A stretch of DNA of 64,000 bases, from contig JACKCB010000001.1 of assembly GCA_020634235.1 (NCBI GenBank), forward strand, positions 186,001-250,000. Direction: 5' to 3'. Below are positions 1-8,030 of this stretch, in pieces. Source of the stretch: Ardenticatenaceae bacterium (lineage in GTDB: Bacteria > Chloroflexota > Anaerolineae > Promineifilales > Promineifilaceae). Under the pieces are notes generated by a model, which was not told the DNA's origin, made no database searches, and worked only from the letters and a program-made list of their open reading frames with translations. The translations under genes and the position numbers were made by a program. Numbering within the stretch: position 1 is the first letter of the stretch; each line of letters opens with the position of its first letter.

Positions 1-2190
1 GCGCTGCTCGCTGGCGGCCAACGCATCTTCAGCTTTGGCCTGCTGCTTGCGCAGCGTGTCCAGCTTGCGCTCAAAGGGCAGCATTGCCTTACCACTCTCC
101 TCCGCCGCCCGCGCCTGGGCGGCGGAGGCACACATCTGGCGGAAGTCGGCCTCCGCCACGTCTGGCCCGGCCGCGACGCCCAACGTCTCATTTTGCCGCA
201 CCATGAGCTGGCTGTTGCGGTACAACCACTCGCCAAAGTGCGTGCGCAGCGAGCGCAGCACCCGGCCATCGGCCAGCCCCCCTTCCAGTGGCGCAAAGCG
301 CGCCCCCGGCCGGGGTTCGGCCACCACCACCCGCGGGTCCACCACCTCCGCCGCAAACTGCTCCCACGGCAGCACTTCGCTAACCGGCAGGTCACGCACC
401 AACACCGCCCATTGGCGCACCAGGTTCAGGTTGTATTTGCGGTTATAAAAGGCGATATGCGCCTGGGCAAAGAGCACCGGCCGGTACAACAACCCTACCG
501 CCTGCGCCTGGGGCAGCAAAGGGGCTAGCGGCCGGGGAGCCGCTTCCGCCAAAGTCATCGTCAAGGGGAAGATGTACGCCGCCAGCCCGTTAGGAACTTC
601 CGGCCGGGTCTCCAACCCAAGCTCCAACACTGCTTCCTGGCGCGCCGCCGCCCCGGCCGGGGCCACTGTCGTTGCCATCATCGTCGCCGGCGGGGTCCCG
701 GCCGGGGCCTCCGGCAAATCGGCCTCCTCCGGCACCTGCGTCTCCTCCAGCTCCGGCGCGGATGTCTCCTCCGGCGCGGGCTGCGGGTTCGCCAGCGCGT
801 TCAGCGCCCCAATCTGCATCCGCGTCAGCGGCCCGGCCAGATAATTCATAGCCCAGCGCGTGCGGAACAACAGCGGATAGGCGTTATGCACGTTGCGCAG
901 CAAGAAAACCCGCTTACCCAGGGCCGAGATCATCTGATCATAGGTGCGCCGGTCCAGCCCACCCTGCGCCGCACTGGCCAGTCCATCCAGCAGCCGATCC
1001 TTGTCCTGCTCCGTGGCCAGCTTGCCAATGAACCAGGTACCCGCATTCGACAACGCCCGGTAATCCACATCCACCGGGTTTTGCGTGGCCAGCAGCAGCC
1101 CCACGCCAAAGGCTCGTGCCTGTTTCAACATGCGCAGCATCACCGTTTTAGACGGCGGATTGCTTACCGGGGGCAGGTAGCCAACAATCTCATCAAAATA
1201 GAGCAGCGCCCGCAGCGAGGTGGCCCCGCTCTGGGTGCGCATCCAGCTCTCCACCGCCGAAAAGAGCAGCGTCACAAAGAACATCCGCTCCGCCTCCGAC
1301 AAATGGGCAATGTAAAAGATGGTATGGCGCGGCCGGCCATCCTCCGTATACAGCAAACGGGGGATGTCCAGGGCCATGCCCTCTATCCAGGTCTGAAACG
1401 AGGGGGCGGCCAGGATATTGTTCAGCAGCATCGCCAGTTCAAAGCGGGCCTTCTCCGGGAAAAAGCGGTCCAGCGGCAGTACGCCCAACTTGTCAAAGGG
1501 CGGCTCTTGCGTTTGCAGAATCAGCTCCCCCAGGTCCAGGTCCTGCCCCTGGCTCCATGCCTGCTCAAAAATGTTGGACAGCAAGATGTGCTCGCGTGAA
1601 CGCAGAGGGTCCACATCCTTCAGACCAATCAGCCCCAGCAGAGCCGTGACGGTGCTGGCAATCTTCTCCCGCAGCATCTCGCGGTTTTCGGCCCAGGCGA
1701 TCTCCGGCGCTTTCAGCGAGGCCAGAATGCTAATGGGTAGGCCAGCGTCAGAACCGGGGGTATAAACGGCAAACTGCACCCGCTCCTGCAGCGCCTGAAT
1801 GCGGTCGGGGGTAATCGCCCAATCGGCCAGGCCGGCACGCCATTGCGCGGCCGTCTCGGCCGCCAGTTCGCCGGTGCTCTTGCCCTCGCGCCGCGCCTGG
1901 TCCGGGTTGATCCAGGGCGCAAAGTCGGCCGGGGCCAGTTCCGGAAAGTGCAGCAGGGCGTTGGTGATGTCTCCTTTGGGATCGATCATGAGGGCCGGAA
2001 TGCGATTGAGCGCGGCCTCCTCCAACAGTCCCAGGCAAAGGCCGGTCTTGCCGGAACCGGTCATGCCGACGACAACGCCGTGCGTCACCAGGTCAGCCGG
2101 GTCGTACAGAAATGTTTGCGCCAGGTCCCGGCCGGTATCAGCATCTACGTGGCGACCCAGATAGAACTGACCATTTGTCTCCAGGCTCAT
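1..2190 (-). CDS. HerA/DUF87-like P-loop ATPase, 3' part outside window
   Basis: Reading leftward from ATG 2188-2190 the frame stays open to base 1, so at least 730 residues are present and the C-terminus is missing. Near the N-terminus a Walker A (GMTGSGKTG) is followed by a conserved MIDPKGD segment. About 290 residues further on, a Walker B-like ALLYFDEIVGYLPP lies before LLLATQNPVDVDYR. This is the pattern of HerA/VirB4-type ATP-binding proteins, hexameric motors that act on DNA, but the precise substrate is not shown here. The last visible residues (KLDTLRKQQAKAEDALAAS) look like coiled coil. The start is supported by an AGAGGAAGA ribosome site about 8 bases upstream. A TATAAT on the same strand (2243 to 2238) could be its -10 box. 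No nuclease partner (NurA) is seen in the window. Confidence 0.85.
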   Translation of the reverse strand, partial: MSLETNGQFYLGRHVDADTGRDLAQTFLYDPADLVTHGVVVGMTGSGKTGLCLGLLEEAALNRIPALMIDPKGDITNALLHFPELAPADFAPWINPDQARREGKSTGELAAETAAQWRAGLADWAITPDRIQALQERVQFAVYTPGSDAGLPISILASLKAPEIAWAENREMLREKIASTVTALLGLIGLKDVDPLRSREHILLSNIFEQAWSQGQDLDLGELILQTQEPPFDKLGVLPLDRFFPEKARFELAMLLNNILAAPSFQTWIEGMALDIPRLLYTEDGRPRHTIFYIAHLSEAERMFFVTLLFSAVESWMRTQSGATSLRALLYFDEIVGYLPPVSNPPSKTVMLRMLKQARAFGVGLLLATQNPVDVDYRALSNAGTWFIGKLATEQDKDRLLDGLASAAQGGLDRRTYDQMISALGKRVFLLRNVHNAYPLLFRTRWAMNYLAGPLTRMQIGALNALANPQPAPEETSAPELEETQVPEEADLPEAPAGTPPATMMATTVAPAGAAARQEAVLELGLETRPEVPNGLAAYIFPLTMTLAEAAPRPLAPLLPQAQAVGLLYRPVLFAQAHIAFYNRKYNLNLVRQWAVLVRDLPVSEVLPWEQFAAEVVDPRVVVAEPRPGARFAPLEGGLADGRVLRSLRTHFGEWLYRNSQLMVRQNETLGVAAGPDVAEADFRQMCASAAQARAAEESGKAMLPFERKLDTLRKQQAKAEDALAASEQR

Positions 2191-2237
2191 CGAACACTCT
2201 TCCTCTTGTGGGCGGGTTTCTCGTTGTGCATGTGATC

Positions 2238-2243
2238 ATTATA
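2238..2243 (-). promoter_or_regulatory. Possible -10 box (TATAAT) for the HerA-like ATPase
   Basis: A perfect TATAAT on the minus strand lies 47 bases upstream of the ATG at 2190. No good -35 match is found at 16-18 bases, so this is only a partial promoter call. Confidence 0.35.
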
Positions 2244-2273
2244 GCGCACGGCAGGGCCGTTGCGCAGGGGCCA

Positions 2274-2311
2274 GCAAAGAAAAACCCGGCCGGGAGGGTC
2301 CCGGCCGGGTT
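2274..2311 (-). terminator. Rho-independent terminator built from two CCCGGCCGGG palindromes
   Basis: Bases 2283-2295 and 2299-2311 form a perfect 13-bp stem around a GGG loop. Each arm carries one copy of the CCCGGCCGGG palindrome. On the minus strand the stem is followed by TTTTTCTTTG. It sits just past the stop of the SH3/META gene (2416) and before the HerA-like gene, so it should end the former transcript. Confidence 0.8.
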
Positions 2312-2415
2312 CGGTACATCGGTTCAGTCAAGTTTCCCGCAGTTGCCAGTCACTGCTTCACGCGCCGCGAGAAACGCCATGCGCTTCCCCGGCACCAAAC
2401 AACACCTGGCCAACC

Positions 2416-3561
2416 CTAGCGATTAAACACCAGGATCGGCTGGCCGCTGGCATCGCGGATAAACAACTGGTTGCCACTAATGGCAAAGCTGCGCCCCTGG
2501 GCCAGAAAACTGAAGAAACTCGCTTCCTGCTGCATCACCCCTTCCGGCAGTTCACAGCCAAGCTGTGTCGAGGACGGCGGGTCGATACGCACAGTCTTAT
2601 CGAAGGCAGTGAAGCCGCTGTTGTAGGTATTGCAGCCACCGGAGCCATTCACCGACCCGGAAGGATTGAACGTTGCTGTTAGCTCAGTGCCCGGCAGCAC
2701 CCCAATCAGGGCGTTCTGGCCATTACTAATGGACAGCAACACCCAGCGCCCATTCGTCAACGAGTTGTCGACCGTAATGCTGATCGGGCGCAGTTCAATG
2801 GCATCGTTGCTCTTGATCACGCGCAGTTCGTAAGTGGTATTGATAAACGGCTGCACATCGGAGGTACCCTGACCAATCACCGGGAAATCGGCGAAATTGG
2901 CACCAACCGGATACAAAAAGACCGCCTTCACATTCTGCACGGCCCAGGTCAGCCGCACCGTTTCACCGGCCGAGATACGGGTGCGATCAGCGGTGAAGAA
3001 GATCTCCGGCAGCGCGGTGGCTGTGGGACCAGGCAGCGGCGTGGCCGTGGCCGTGGCCACCGGCGTAGGAATGGGCGGCGCCTGGATCACCGGCACATTT
3101 TCGGCATTCTCAACCGTAACAAAGGCCGCCGCGACCCAACCCTGACTGTTGGGCGCGCCTGGAACCCGCACAACCCACCATTCGCGGTCCGCGCTTACGC
3201 CAACCACTTCACCTCGGGAACCGAGCGGGGCCGCACCCAAAGAGGGATAGACCGTACCCGGACCGGTACGAATGTTCACCCCGTCGCGGGCAATGACCTC
3301 AGCCGTGGGGGACTGCGGCGCTGGTGTAGGCACAACCAGCGTGGGCACAATTTCCGTAGGGACGGGTGGCGAGGTAGGAATCACAGTAACGCCAGGCTCT
3401 GGCAAATCCCCACTAATAGGGGTTGCCGTGGCCTCAGCAACCTCATCGCCATTGCCAAACAGCAATGCCCCGGCCATGAATGCAATGGCAATCACAGCAA
3501 TTACCAGGGCCGCGCCCAGGATGATAATCAAAACGTTGTTATTGCTCTTCTGATTTTCCAT
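2416..3561 (-). CDS. Membrane-anchored SH3 and META domain envelope protein
   Basis: The 381-residue protein starts with a polar stretch and one strong membrane helix (residues about 9-34, VLIIILGAALVIAVIAIAF), so it is anchored with its body outside. A Pro/Thr-rich linker follows. A bacterial SH3 domain comes next (about 86-150; NIRTGPGTVYPSLG, GWVAAAFV), a fold that usually binds cell-wall peptides. After a second linker there is an Ig-like stretch (about 185-265). The C-terminus is a META/HslJ domain (about 270-381) with the typical GCNTYNSGF segment. The ATG has a strong GAGGAGA ribosome site. It is a single-gene unit closed by the terminator at 2274-2311. The molecular function is not known; an envelope-maintenance role is inferred from the domains. 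Confidence 0.85.
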   Translation of the reverse strand: MENQKSNNNVLIIILGAALVIAVIAIAFMAGALLFGNGDEVAEATATPISGDLPEPGVTVIPTSPPVPTEIVPTLVVPTPAPQSPTAEVIARDGVNIRTGPGTVYPSLGAAPLGSRGEVVGVSADREWWVVRVPGAPNSQGWVAAAFVTVENAENVPVIQAPPIPTPVATATATPLPGPTATALPEIFFTADRTRISAGETVRLTWAVQNVKAVFLYPVGANFADFPVIGQGTSDVQPFINTTYELRVIKSNDAIELRPISITVDNSLTNGRWVLLSISNGQNALIGVLPGTELTATFNPSGSVNGSGGCNTYNSGFTAFDKTVRIDPPSSTQLGCELPEGVMQQEASFFSFLAQGRSFAISGNQLFIRDASGQPILVFNR

Positions 3562-3651
3562 AAGCTTCTCCTCTTGTTTCTGAGATTCGTCCGCTGCCAG
3601 TACCCGTTACCATCCGGGAAAGAGAGCTGACTCAAACGTGCCACACGCCAA

Positions 3652-3768
3652 CTTAGTGAGCGTCCAAAAATCAGTTTGTAGTAGCGGCTTCAGCCGCCCA
3701 CACCGCTAAAGCGGTTACTACAAACAATAAAGGGAAGTTGTTTCCTGACACTCACTTAGACGCAAGGC
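3652..3768. repeat. MITE/REP-like imperfect palindrome in a 316-bp gap
   Basis: The gap 3562-3877 holds no gene. In its centre GTTTGTAGTAGCGGCTTCAG (from 3674) pairs with a right arm ending TTACTACAAAC at 3725, with a short CCCACA loop. Outer flanks CTTAGTGAGCGTC (from 3652) and GACACTCACTTAG (ending about 3759) are also inverted with mismatches. This nested structure fits a non-autonomous repeat or a folded RNA. Its GGCTTCAGCCGC core recurs in the hairpin at 13502-13554. Confidence 0.55.
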
Positions 3769-3877
3769 CAACACGACTGGTTAACTGCCAACACAACCTT
3801 AACGGTCCGGAATTATGGCACAAAACGGGGAAAAGGCCAGTTTGCAGAAGGAGCCCTGGCTGTCTATCAAGTGCAGT

Positions 3878-4945
3878 TCAACCGGCCGGGTTGCCATCCA
3901 CCCCGTAGCCGGCCGCGCGCAGCCAGGCCAGCGTTGTGGCAACGGCTTCCGCCCGGCCGGTCTGCGGCTCATACCCAAAGTCCTGCGTCGCCCGCGCATG
4001 GCTAAAGCTAAACTCCACGCAAGTGGCCGCGACGGTATAGCGGGTGAACTGCTGCACGGTGGGCGGCAGTTTCAGCCCCAACCGCTGGGCAGCCTCCAGC
4101 AGTGCCGCCAGAAGGTAGGCGGGGCGGTAGGGCAGACTGCGCGTTGGCGGTGCATAGCCCAACGCCTGCAAAAACTCCCCCACAAAATCGTAAAAATTCG
4201 TCGGTTCGTCATCCACAATGAAATAGGCGCGCCCCGCCGGCGGCGCCCCGGCCGGGCGCAAGGCCAGTGCCGATGCAGCCAGCACATGAGCATGGACCAC
4301 GTTACCCACGTACACGTGGTTGAACCGCGCCTGCCCGCTGCCCAGGCGCAGCGCCTGCCCCTGCCGCGCCAGGTTGATCACGCTGGGCAGCCGGTGCCGG
4401 TCCCCAGGGCCAAAGATACCGGCCGTGCGCAGCGCGCAGGTTTGCAGCCCGGCCGGGTCGTTAGCCGCCAACACCGCTTGCTCGGCCACCCCCTTCGTCC
4501 GGCTGTAAGTATTCAGCGGGCGGCGCGCATAAGGCAATGTCTCATCCCCCAGGCGAATCGGACGCCCTTCAAACACCGCGTCAATGGAGCCAGTGTACAC
4601 CAGCCGTCGCACCCCGGCCGCCTGGCAGGCCCGGATCAAGTTGGCTGTGCCGTTCACATTGACGTCGTGGATGGTGGCCGCATCGGCCGGCAACCAGCCA
4701 ACATACGAAGCGGTGTGGAACACAGTGTCTATCCCCTGGCAAGCCGCCGCAACGTCGGCCGCGCGGCGCAGGTCCCCCACCATGGCCGTGCTGTCCGGCT
4801 CCGGCGACGGCCGCAGGTCAAAGGCACGCACCCGGTGACCCTGCTGCCGCAAGGCAGCCACCAATGACTGGCCTAAAAAGCCACTAGCCCCGGTAACCAG
4901 GCAGTTTAGCAACGAGGTGGACACAGGTCTATCCGGCTCCCTCAT
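3878..4945 (-). CDS. NAD(P)-dependent epimerase/dehydratase (extended SDR, 3-beta-HSD-like)
   Basis: The N-terminal CLVTGASGFLGQSLVAALR is the Rossmann TGxxGxxG nucleotide site of extended short-chain dehydrogenases. The catalytic Tyr-x3-Lys pair is in NTYSRTKGVAEQ, and a later FNHVYVGNVVHAHVLA segment is typical of the 3-beta-hydroxysteroid dehydrogenase/epimerase branch. With the start at 4945 it has 355 residues, a normal length. An in-frame upstream codon at 5014 would add 23 residues unlike the family, so 4945 is preferred. This start overlaps the end of a possible small ORF (4929-5084), suggesting coupled translation. The substrate (sugar nucleotide or sterol-like) cannot be read from the sequence. 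Confidence 0.85.
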   Translation of the reverse strand: MREPDRPVSTSLLNCLVTGASGFLGQSLVAALRQQGHRVRAFDLRPSPEPDSTAMVGDLRRAADVAAACQGIDTVFHTASYVGWLPADAATIHDVNVNGTANLIRACQAAGVRRLVYTGSIDAVFEGRPIRLGDETLPYARRPLNTYSRTKGVAEQAVLAANDPAGLQTCALRTAGIFGPGDRHRLPSVINLARQGQALRLGSGQARFNHVYVGNVVHAHVLAASALALRPAGAPPAGRAYFIVDDEPTNFYDFVGEFLQALGYAPPTRSLPYRPAYLLAALLEAAQRLGLKLPPTVQQFTRYTVAATCVEFSFSHARATQDFGYEPQTGRAEAVATTLAWLRAAGYGVDGNPAG

Positions 4946-5084
4946 AGGCCAGCCAGGAGGCGCTTCCGCCCTGGCTACCGCGTCGCTCAAACGCGGCGCG
5001 GCCAGCCAACGCATTAGAACCGCCCCACGTTTCCAGCCCGCACAGCATTACCTCAGCCACCACTTCAAGTTTATTCTTTGCCAT
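4929..5084 (-). CDS. Possible 51-residue leader ORF coupled to the epimerase
   Basis: An ATG preceded by CAGGAGAGAG opens a 51-codon frame (begins MAKNKLEVVAEVML, ends SWLAYEGAG) whose stop lies 14 bases inside the epimerase gene start. The ribosome site is much better than anything in front of the epimerase itself. I recognise no family. It could be a real small protein, a coupling leader, or chance. Confidence 0.35.
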   Translation of the reverse strand: MAKNKLEVVAEVMLCGLETWGGSNALAGRAAFERRGSQGGSASWLAYEGAG

Positions 5085-5428
5085 CTCTCTCCTGAGCAGC
5101 AGCATGCAAAGGCCACCGCCGCACCTGGTCTGCGCTGTCACAATGGACCCGGCCGGGACAATACCAAAAGGGGGACGCCAGGCAACCAAAGCCGCACTTT
5201 GAATCCATTATACGCCAATGGGCGAGTGCTGCCACGGGCGTTCGCGCCTTTTTCGCGCCTCTTTCATACGCAAATCAACCGTCTCATACTATAATGGGGC
5301 CTGGCGATTGCTGTTGTGTTTGCAACCGACGATGCTGTAACCACCCCGGCCGGGTCCGGGAGCAATCACCCACGGCAAACCTGCCAGTCACCACAAAGAT
5401 CACCGCCCTGCGGCCAGTGAGCAGTACC
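5085..5428. other. Divergent intergenic region, one -10 box, otherwise nothing recognised
   Basis: This 344-base stretch separates divergent genes. A perfect TATAAT on the plus strand (5290-5295) could serve the sensor kinase at 5429, but no convincing -35 is seen. It also holds two copies of CCCGGCCGGG. An open frame from 5294 continues into the kinase, but its first 45 residues are Cys/Arg/Pro-rich and unlike a protein N-terminus. Confidence 0.4.
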
Positions 5429-7246
5429 ATGATGAAACGCAGCCTGATACTTCTCAGCCTCATCTTGCCCTTGCTGGCGCTGGGTCTGTTGAGCCTGTTC
5501 CCGCAGGCAGACCGCGCCCTGGAAATACCGGGCGCACACTTCTACATCGTCACCTTCTTCACCTTTGCCGCCCTGGTGGTCACCATCTTTGCCGCCATCA
5601 GCCTGGGTCAGGCCAGCCAGCCGCGCCACCGCCTCATGGCCACCGCCTTCGCAGCCATGGGAACCCTCTTCTTCATTCACGGCGTCACCACGCCCAATGC
5701 CCTGATCACCAGCTTCAATCCCGGCGTTCGCTGGGCTGGCTGGCTTACCCTCTTCGTGGGGGGCATCATCTTCGCCGTCGCCTCCCTGGACACGCCCACA
5801 AACAGGCTAAACGTCCGGCATCTCCACCTTTTTCAGTGGGTCCTGGCCAGCTTCTGCGGCCTGTTCGCCATCGTCGTGGCCTTCTTCCCCAACCTGTTGG
5901 CCAGCATCGACGCCCAGGCGTCCCCCTGGCACCAGCAAGTCGTATATGGGCTTACCCTGTACATCTGGCTGTTTGCCACCCTCCGCTTGTGGCGCACCTG
6001 GCGGCAAACGAGCGAAGAAGTAGACGGCGTCATGGCCCTGGTGGCCGCCTGGTGCGCCATTGGCACCATCAGCCTGCACGGTTTCCCGGTCTGGAACTTG
6101 AGCTGGTGGCTCTATCACCTGCTGCTGCTGTTGGGCGTTGTCACCGCTGTCTGGTCCCTATCGCGCCACTATGAACAACTGCGCCAGTTCCGCCTCACCC
6201 GCTACTACATCGCCCTGGGACTGATGGCCACCGGCGGCCTCTCTTTGCTAGCTGCGCACCTTATTTCGCAGTTGGTAGAACGTACCCTGCTGGCCCAGTT
6301 GGCCCTGGACACGGCGCAAGATGTAGCCATTGTCGCCGCCACCCCGGAGATAACCCAGCTTGTGGTGAATGCGCGCCTGGCCGGGCTGCTGATCAGTGCT
6401 CTGTCTCTGGGCCTGCTCTTTGCCCTGCTGCTGCTGGTCGTGAACCGCGGTGACCGGCTGATACAGGCCCGCGCGCAAGAGCTGGAAGAAGCCTACACCA
6501 ACCTGCGTGCTGCCGAGTCCATGCGTGACGACCTGAGCGACATGATTGTCCACGATCTGCGCACGCCGCTAACCGCCATCGGCCTCAGCCTGGATTTGAT
6601 TGAGCGAAGCCTGAGAGACCCATCCAAAGAATCATACCGCCAGCGCTTTCTGGACCAGGCACGGGAATCGGTGCAGCAAATGCTGCTGCTCATCAGCCAA
6701 CTTCTGGATGTGGCACGCCTGGAAGCAGGCCATTTACAACTGCACCCTGAACCATGGTCTGTGGCCGATCTGCTGCACGAGAAAGCGGCCAGCTATGCCC
6801 CGCAGGCCGAGGTAGAGCAGAAGCACATCTGGGTGGAATCGGCCGCGAACACGGCCACGGTGGTTGCCGACCGGGCGCTAATGGGGCGCGTGCTAGACAA
6901 CCTGATTGGCAACGCGCTGAAGTACACCGAGCCAGGTGGGCAGGTATGGCTCAAAACAACTGCTGATAGGTCGATGCTGGTCGTGCAGGTTGCCGATGAC
7001 GGGCCAGGCATCAGTCAGGAGGTGGCCGGCCGCATTTTCGATAAGTTTTACCAGATTAAGGGAGAGGCCGGCCGGCCGCTGCGGGGCGGCGCGGGACTGG
7101 GGCTGGCTTTTTGCCGGCTGGCCGTGGAGGCGCACGAGGGGCGCATCTGGGTGGAACCCCGGCCGGGGCAAGGCAGCATTTTCGCCTTCAGCCTGCCGGC
7201 TGACAACCCGACCTCTTCGCCGCTTACACACACGCACACACCATGA
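5429..7246 (+). CDS. Membrane sensor histidine kinase (HisKA-HATPase)
   Basis: Starting at MMKRSLILLSL the protein has 605 residues. The first half holds about seven or eight membrane helices, then a short extracytoplasmic segment and a last helix (LLISALSLGLLFALLLLVV). A coiled linker leads to the HisKA dimerisation helix with the phospho-acceptor His in MIVHDLRTPLTAIG. The HATPase_c domain shows an N box (NLIGNALKYT), DDGPGIS, and a G2 box GGAGLGLAF. The membrane part is not a sensor family I can name. No response regulator is adjacent. Its stop overlaps the start of the M23 peptidase (ATGA), so the two are translationally coupled, pointing to a cell-envelope signal. The in-frame ATG at 5294 is rejected for its unlikely N-terminus. 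Confidence 0.85.
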   Translation: MMKRSLILLSLILPLLALGLLSLFPQADRALEIPGAHFYIVTFFTFAALVVTIFAAISLGQASQPRHRLMATAFAAMGTLFFIHGVTTPNALITSFNPGVRWAGWLTLFVGGIIFAVASLDTPTNRLNVRHLHLFQWVLASFCGLFAIVVAFFPNLLASIDAQASPWHQQVVYGLTLYIWLFATLRLWRTWRQTSEEVDGVMALVAAWCAIGTISLHGFPVWNLSWWLYHLLLLLGVVTAVWSLSRHYEQLRQFRLTRYYIALGLMATGGLSLLAAHLISQLVERTLLAQLALDTAQDVAIVAATPEITQLVVNARLAGLLISALSLGLLFALLLLVVNRGDRLIQARAQELEEAYTNLRAAESMRDDLSDMIVHDLRTPLTAIGLSLDLIERSLRDPSKESYRQRFLDQARESVQQMLLLISQLLDVARLEAGHLQLHPEPWSVADLLHEKAASYAPQAEVEQKHIWVESAANTATVVADRALMGRVLDNLIGNALKYTEPGGQVWLKTTADRSMLVVQVADDGPGISQEVAGRIFDKFYQIKGEAGRPLRGGAGLGLAFCRLAVEAHEGRIWVEPRPGQGSIFAFSLPADNPTSSPLTHTHTP

Positions 7247-7983
7247 AAAGACGTCTGCTGTTATTACTCGTTTTCGCTCTGCTGCTGTTAACTGGCGGCG
7301 TAGCCCTCACCCTGTGGCGCAGCTACGGCGACCCGCGCAGCACCCCCTTCTTGCAGTGGGCGCGCGGCAACAACGCCACCCGCGAAGCCCTCATCGTCAC
7401 CGAGCGCGAAGCATGCCCCGGTGCCCCCTTCATTTTGCCGGCCGATGGCTTTATCGGCCTGCTCTACGGCGACCCGCGCGGTCCCTACTCGGCCAGCAGC
7501 CCCCACCAGGGCATCGACATCTTCAGCAACGACGCCCCCGGCCGGGTTCCCGTCTATGCCGCTTACGATGGCTACGTAACCCGTGAAAGCAACTGGAAAA
7601 GCAGCCTCATCATCCGCGTGCCTGACGATCCGCTGCAGCCCGGCCGGGAAATCTGGCTCTACTACACTCACATGGCCGACCAGGATGGCAACGACTTCAT
7701 CGTAGATGCCCTCCCGGCCGGGACCCACGAACAATTCGTCCAACAAGGCACCCTCCTGGGCTACACCGGCGACTACAACGGCAATTCCCCGCGCACCATC
7801 TGGGTCCACCTGCACTTCTCCATCGTCCTGGGCAACGGCCGGGGCGGCTACCTCAACGAACTGGAATTCGCCAACACCATCGACCCCTCCCCCTACCTCA
7901 TGCGACCGGTCAGCTACGCCTGCGCCCCGCGCCCCACCACCTGCACCCCCGATCCTGGCTGCCCGGCCGGGGCTGGCAGCTAG
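7243..7983 (+). CDS. M23-family (LytM-like) peptidase, membrane-anchored or secreted
   Basis: The 246-residue protein opens with MKRRLLLLLVFALLLL, a signal peptide or membrane anchor. The M23 core is recognisable: SPHQGIDIF supplies the first zinc ligands (HxxxD), and WVHLHFSIV supplies the HxH motif near the end. M23 enzymes are zinc endopeptidases that cut peptidoglycan cross-links or other peptides outside the cell. The start ATG overlaps the kinase stop (ATGA). It lies between the sensor kinase and a penicillin-acylase-family gene, all on the same strand with small gaps, so one operon is likely. Residues after the HxH are a short Cys/Pro-rich tail (CAPRPTTCTPDPGC). Confidence 0.85.
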   Translation: MKRRLLLLLVFALLLLTGGVALTLWRSYGDPRSTPFLQWARGNNATREALIVTEREACPGAPFILPADGFIGLLYGDPRGPYSASSPHQGIDIFSNDAPGRVPVYAAYDGYVTRESNWKSSLIIRVPDDPLQPGREIWLYYTHMADQDGNDFIVDALPAGTHEQFVQQGTLLGYTGDYNGNSPRTIWVHLHFSIVLGNGRGGYLNELEFANTIDPSPYLMRPVSYACAPRPTTCTPDPGCPAGAGS

Positions 7984-8030
7984 CCATTGCCCAAACATTC
8001 ACCATGAACCGCCCGAATCAGGAGAAAATC

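Noticed and set aside
5294..5428. Upstream extension of the sensor kinase from ATG 5294
   Set aside because: The ATG overlaps the -10 box and the residues are Cys/Pro/Arg-rich with no signal or helix.
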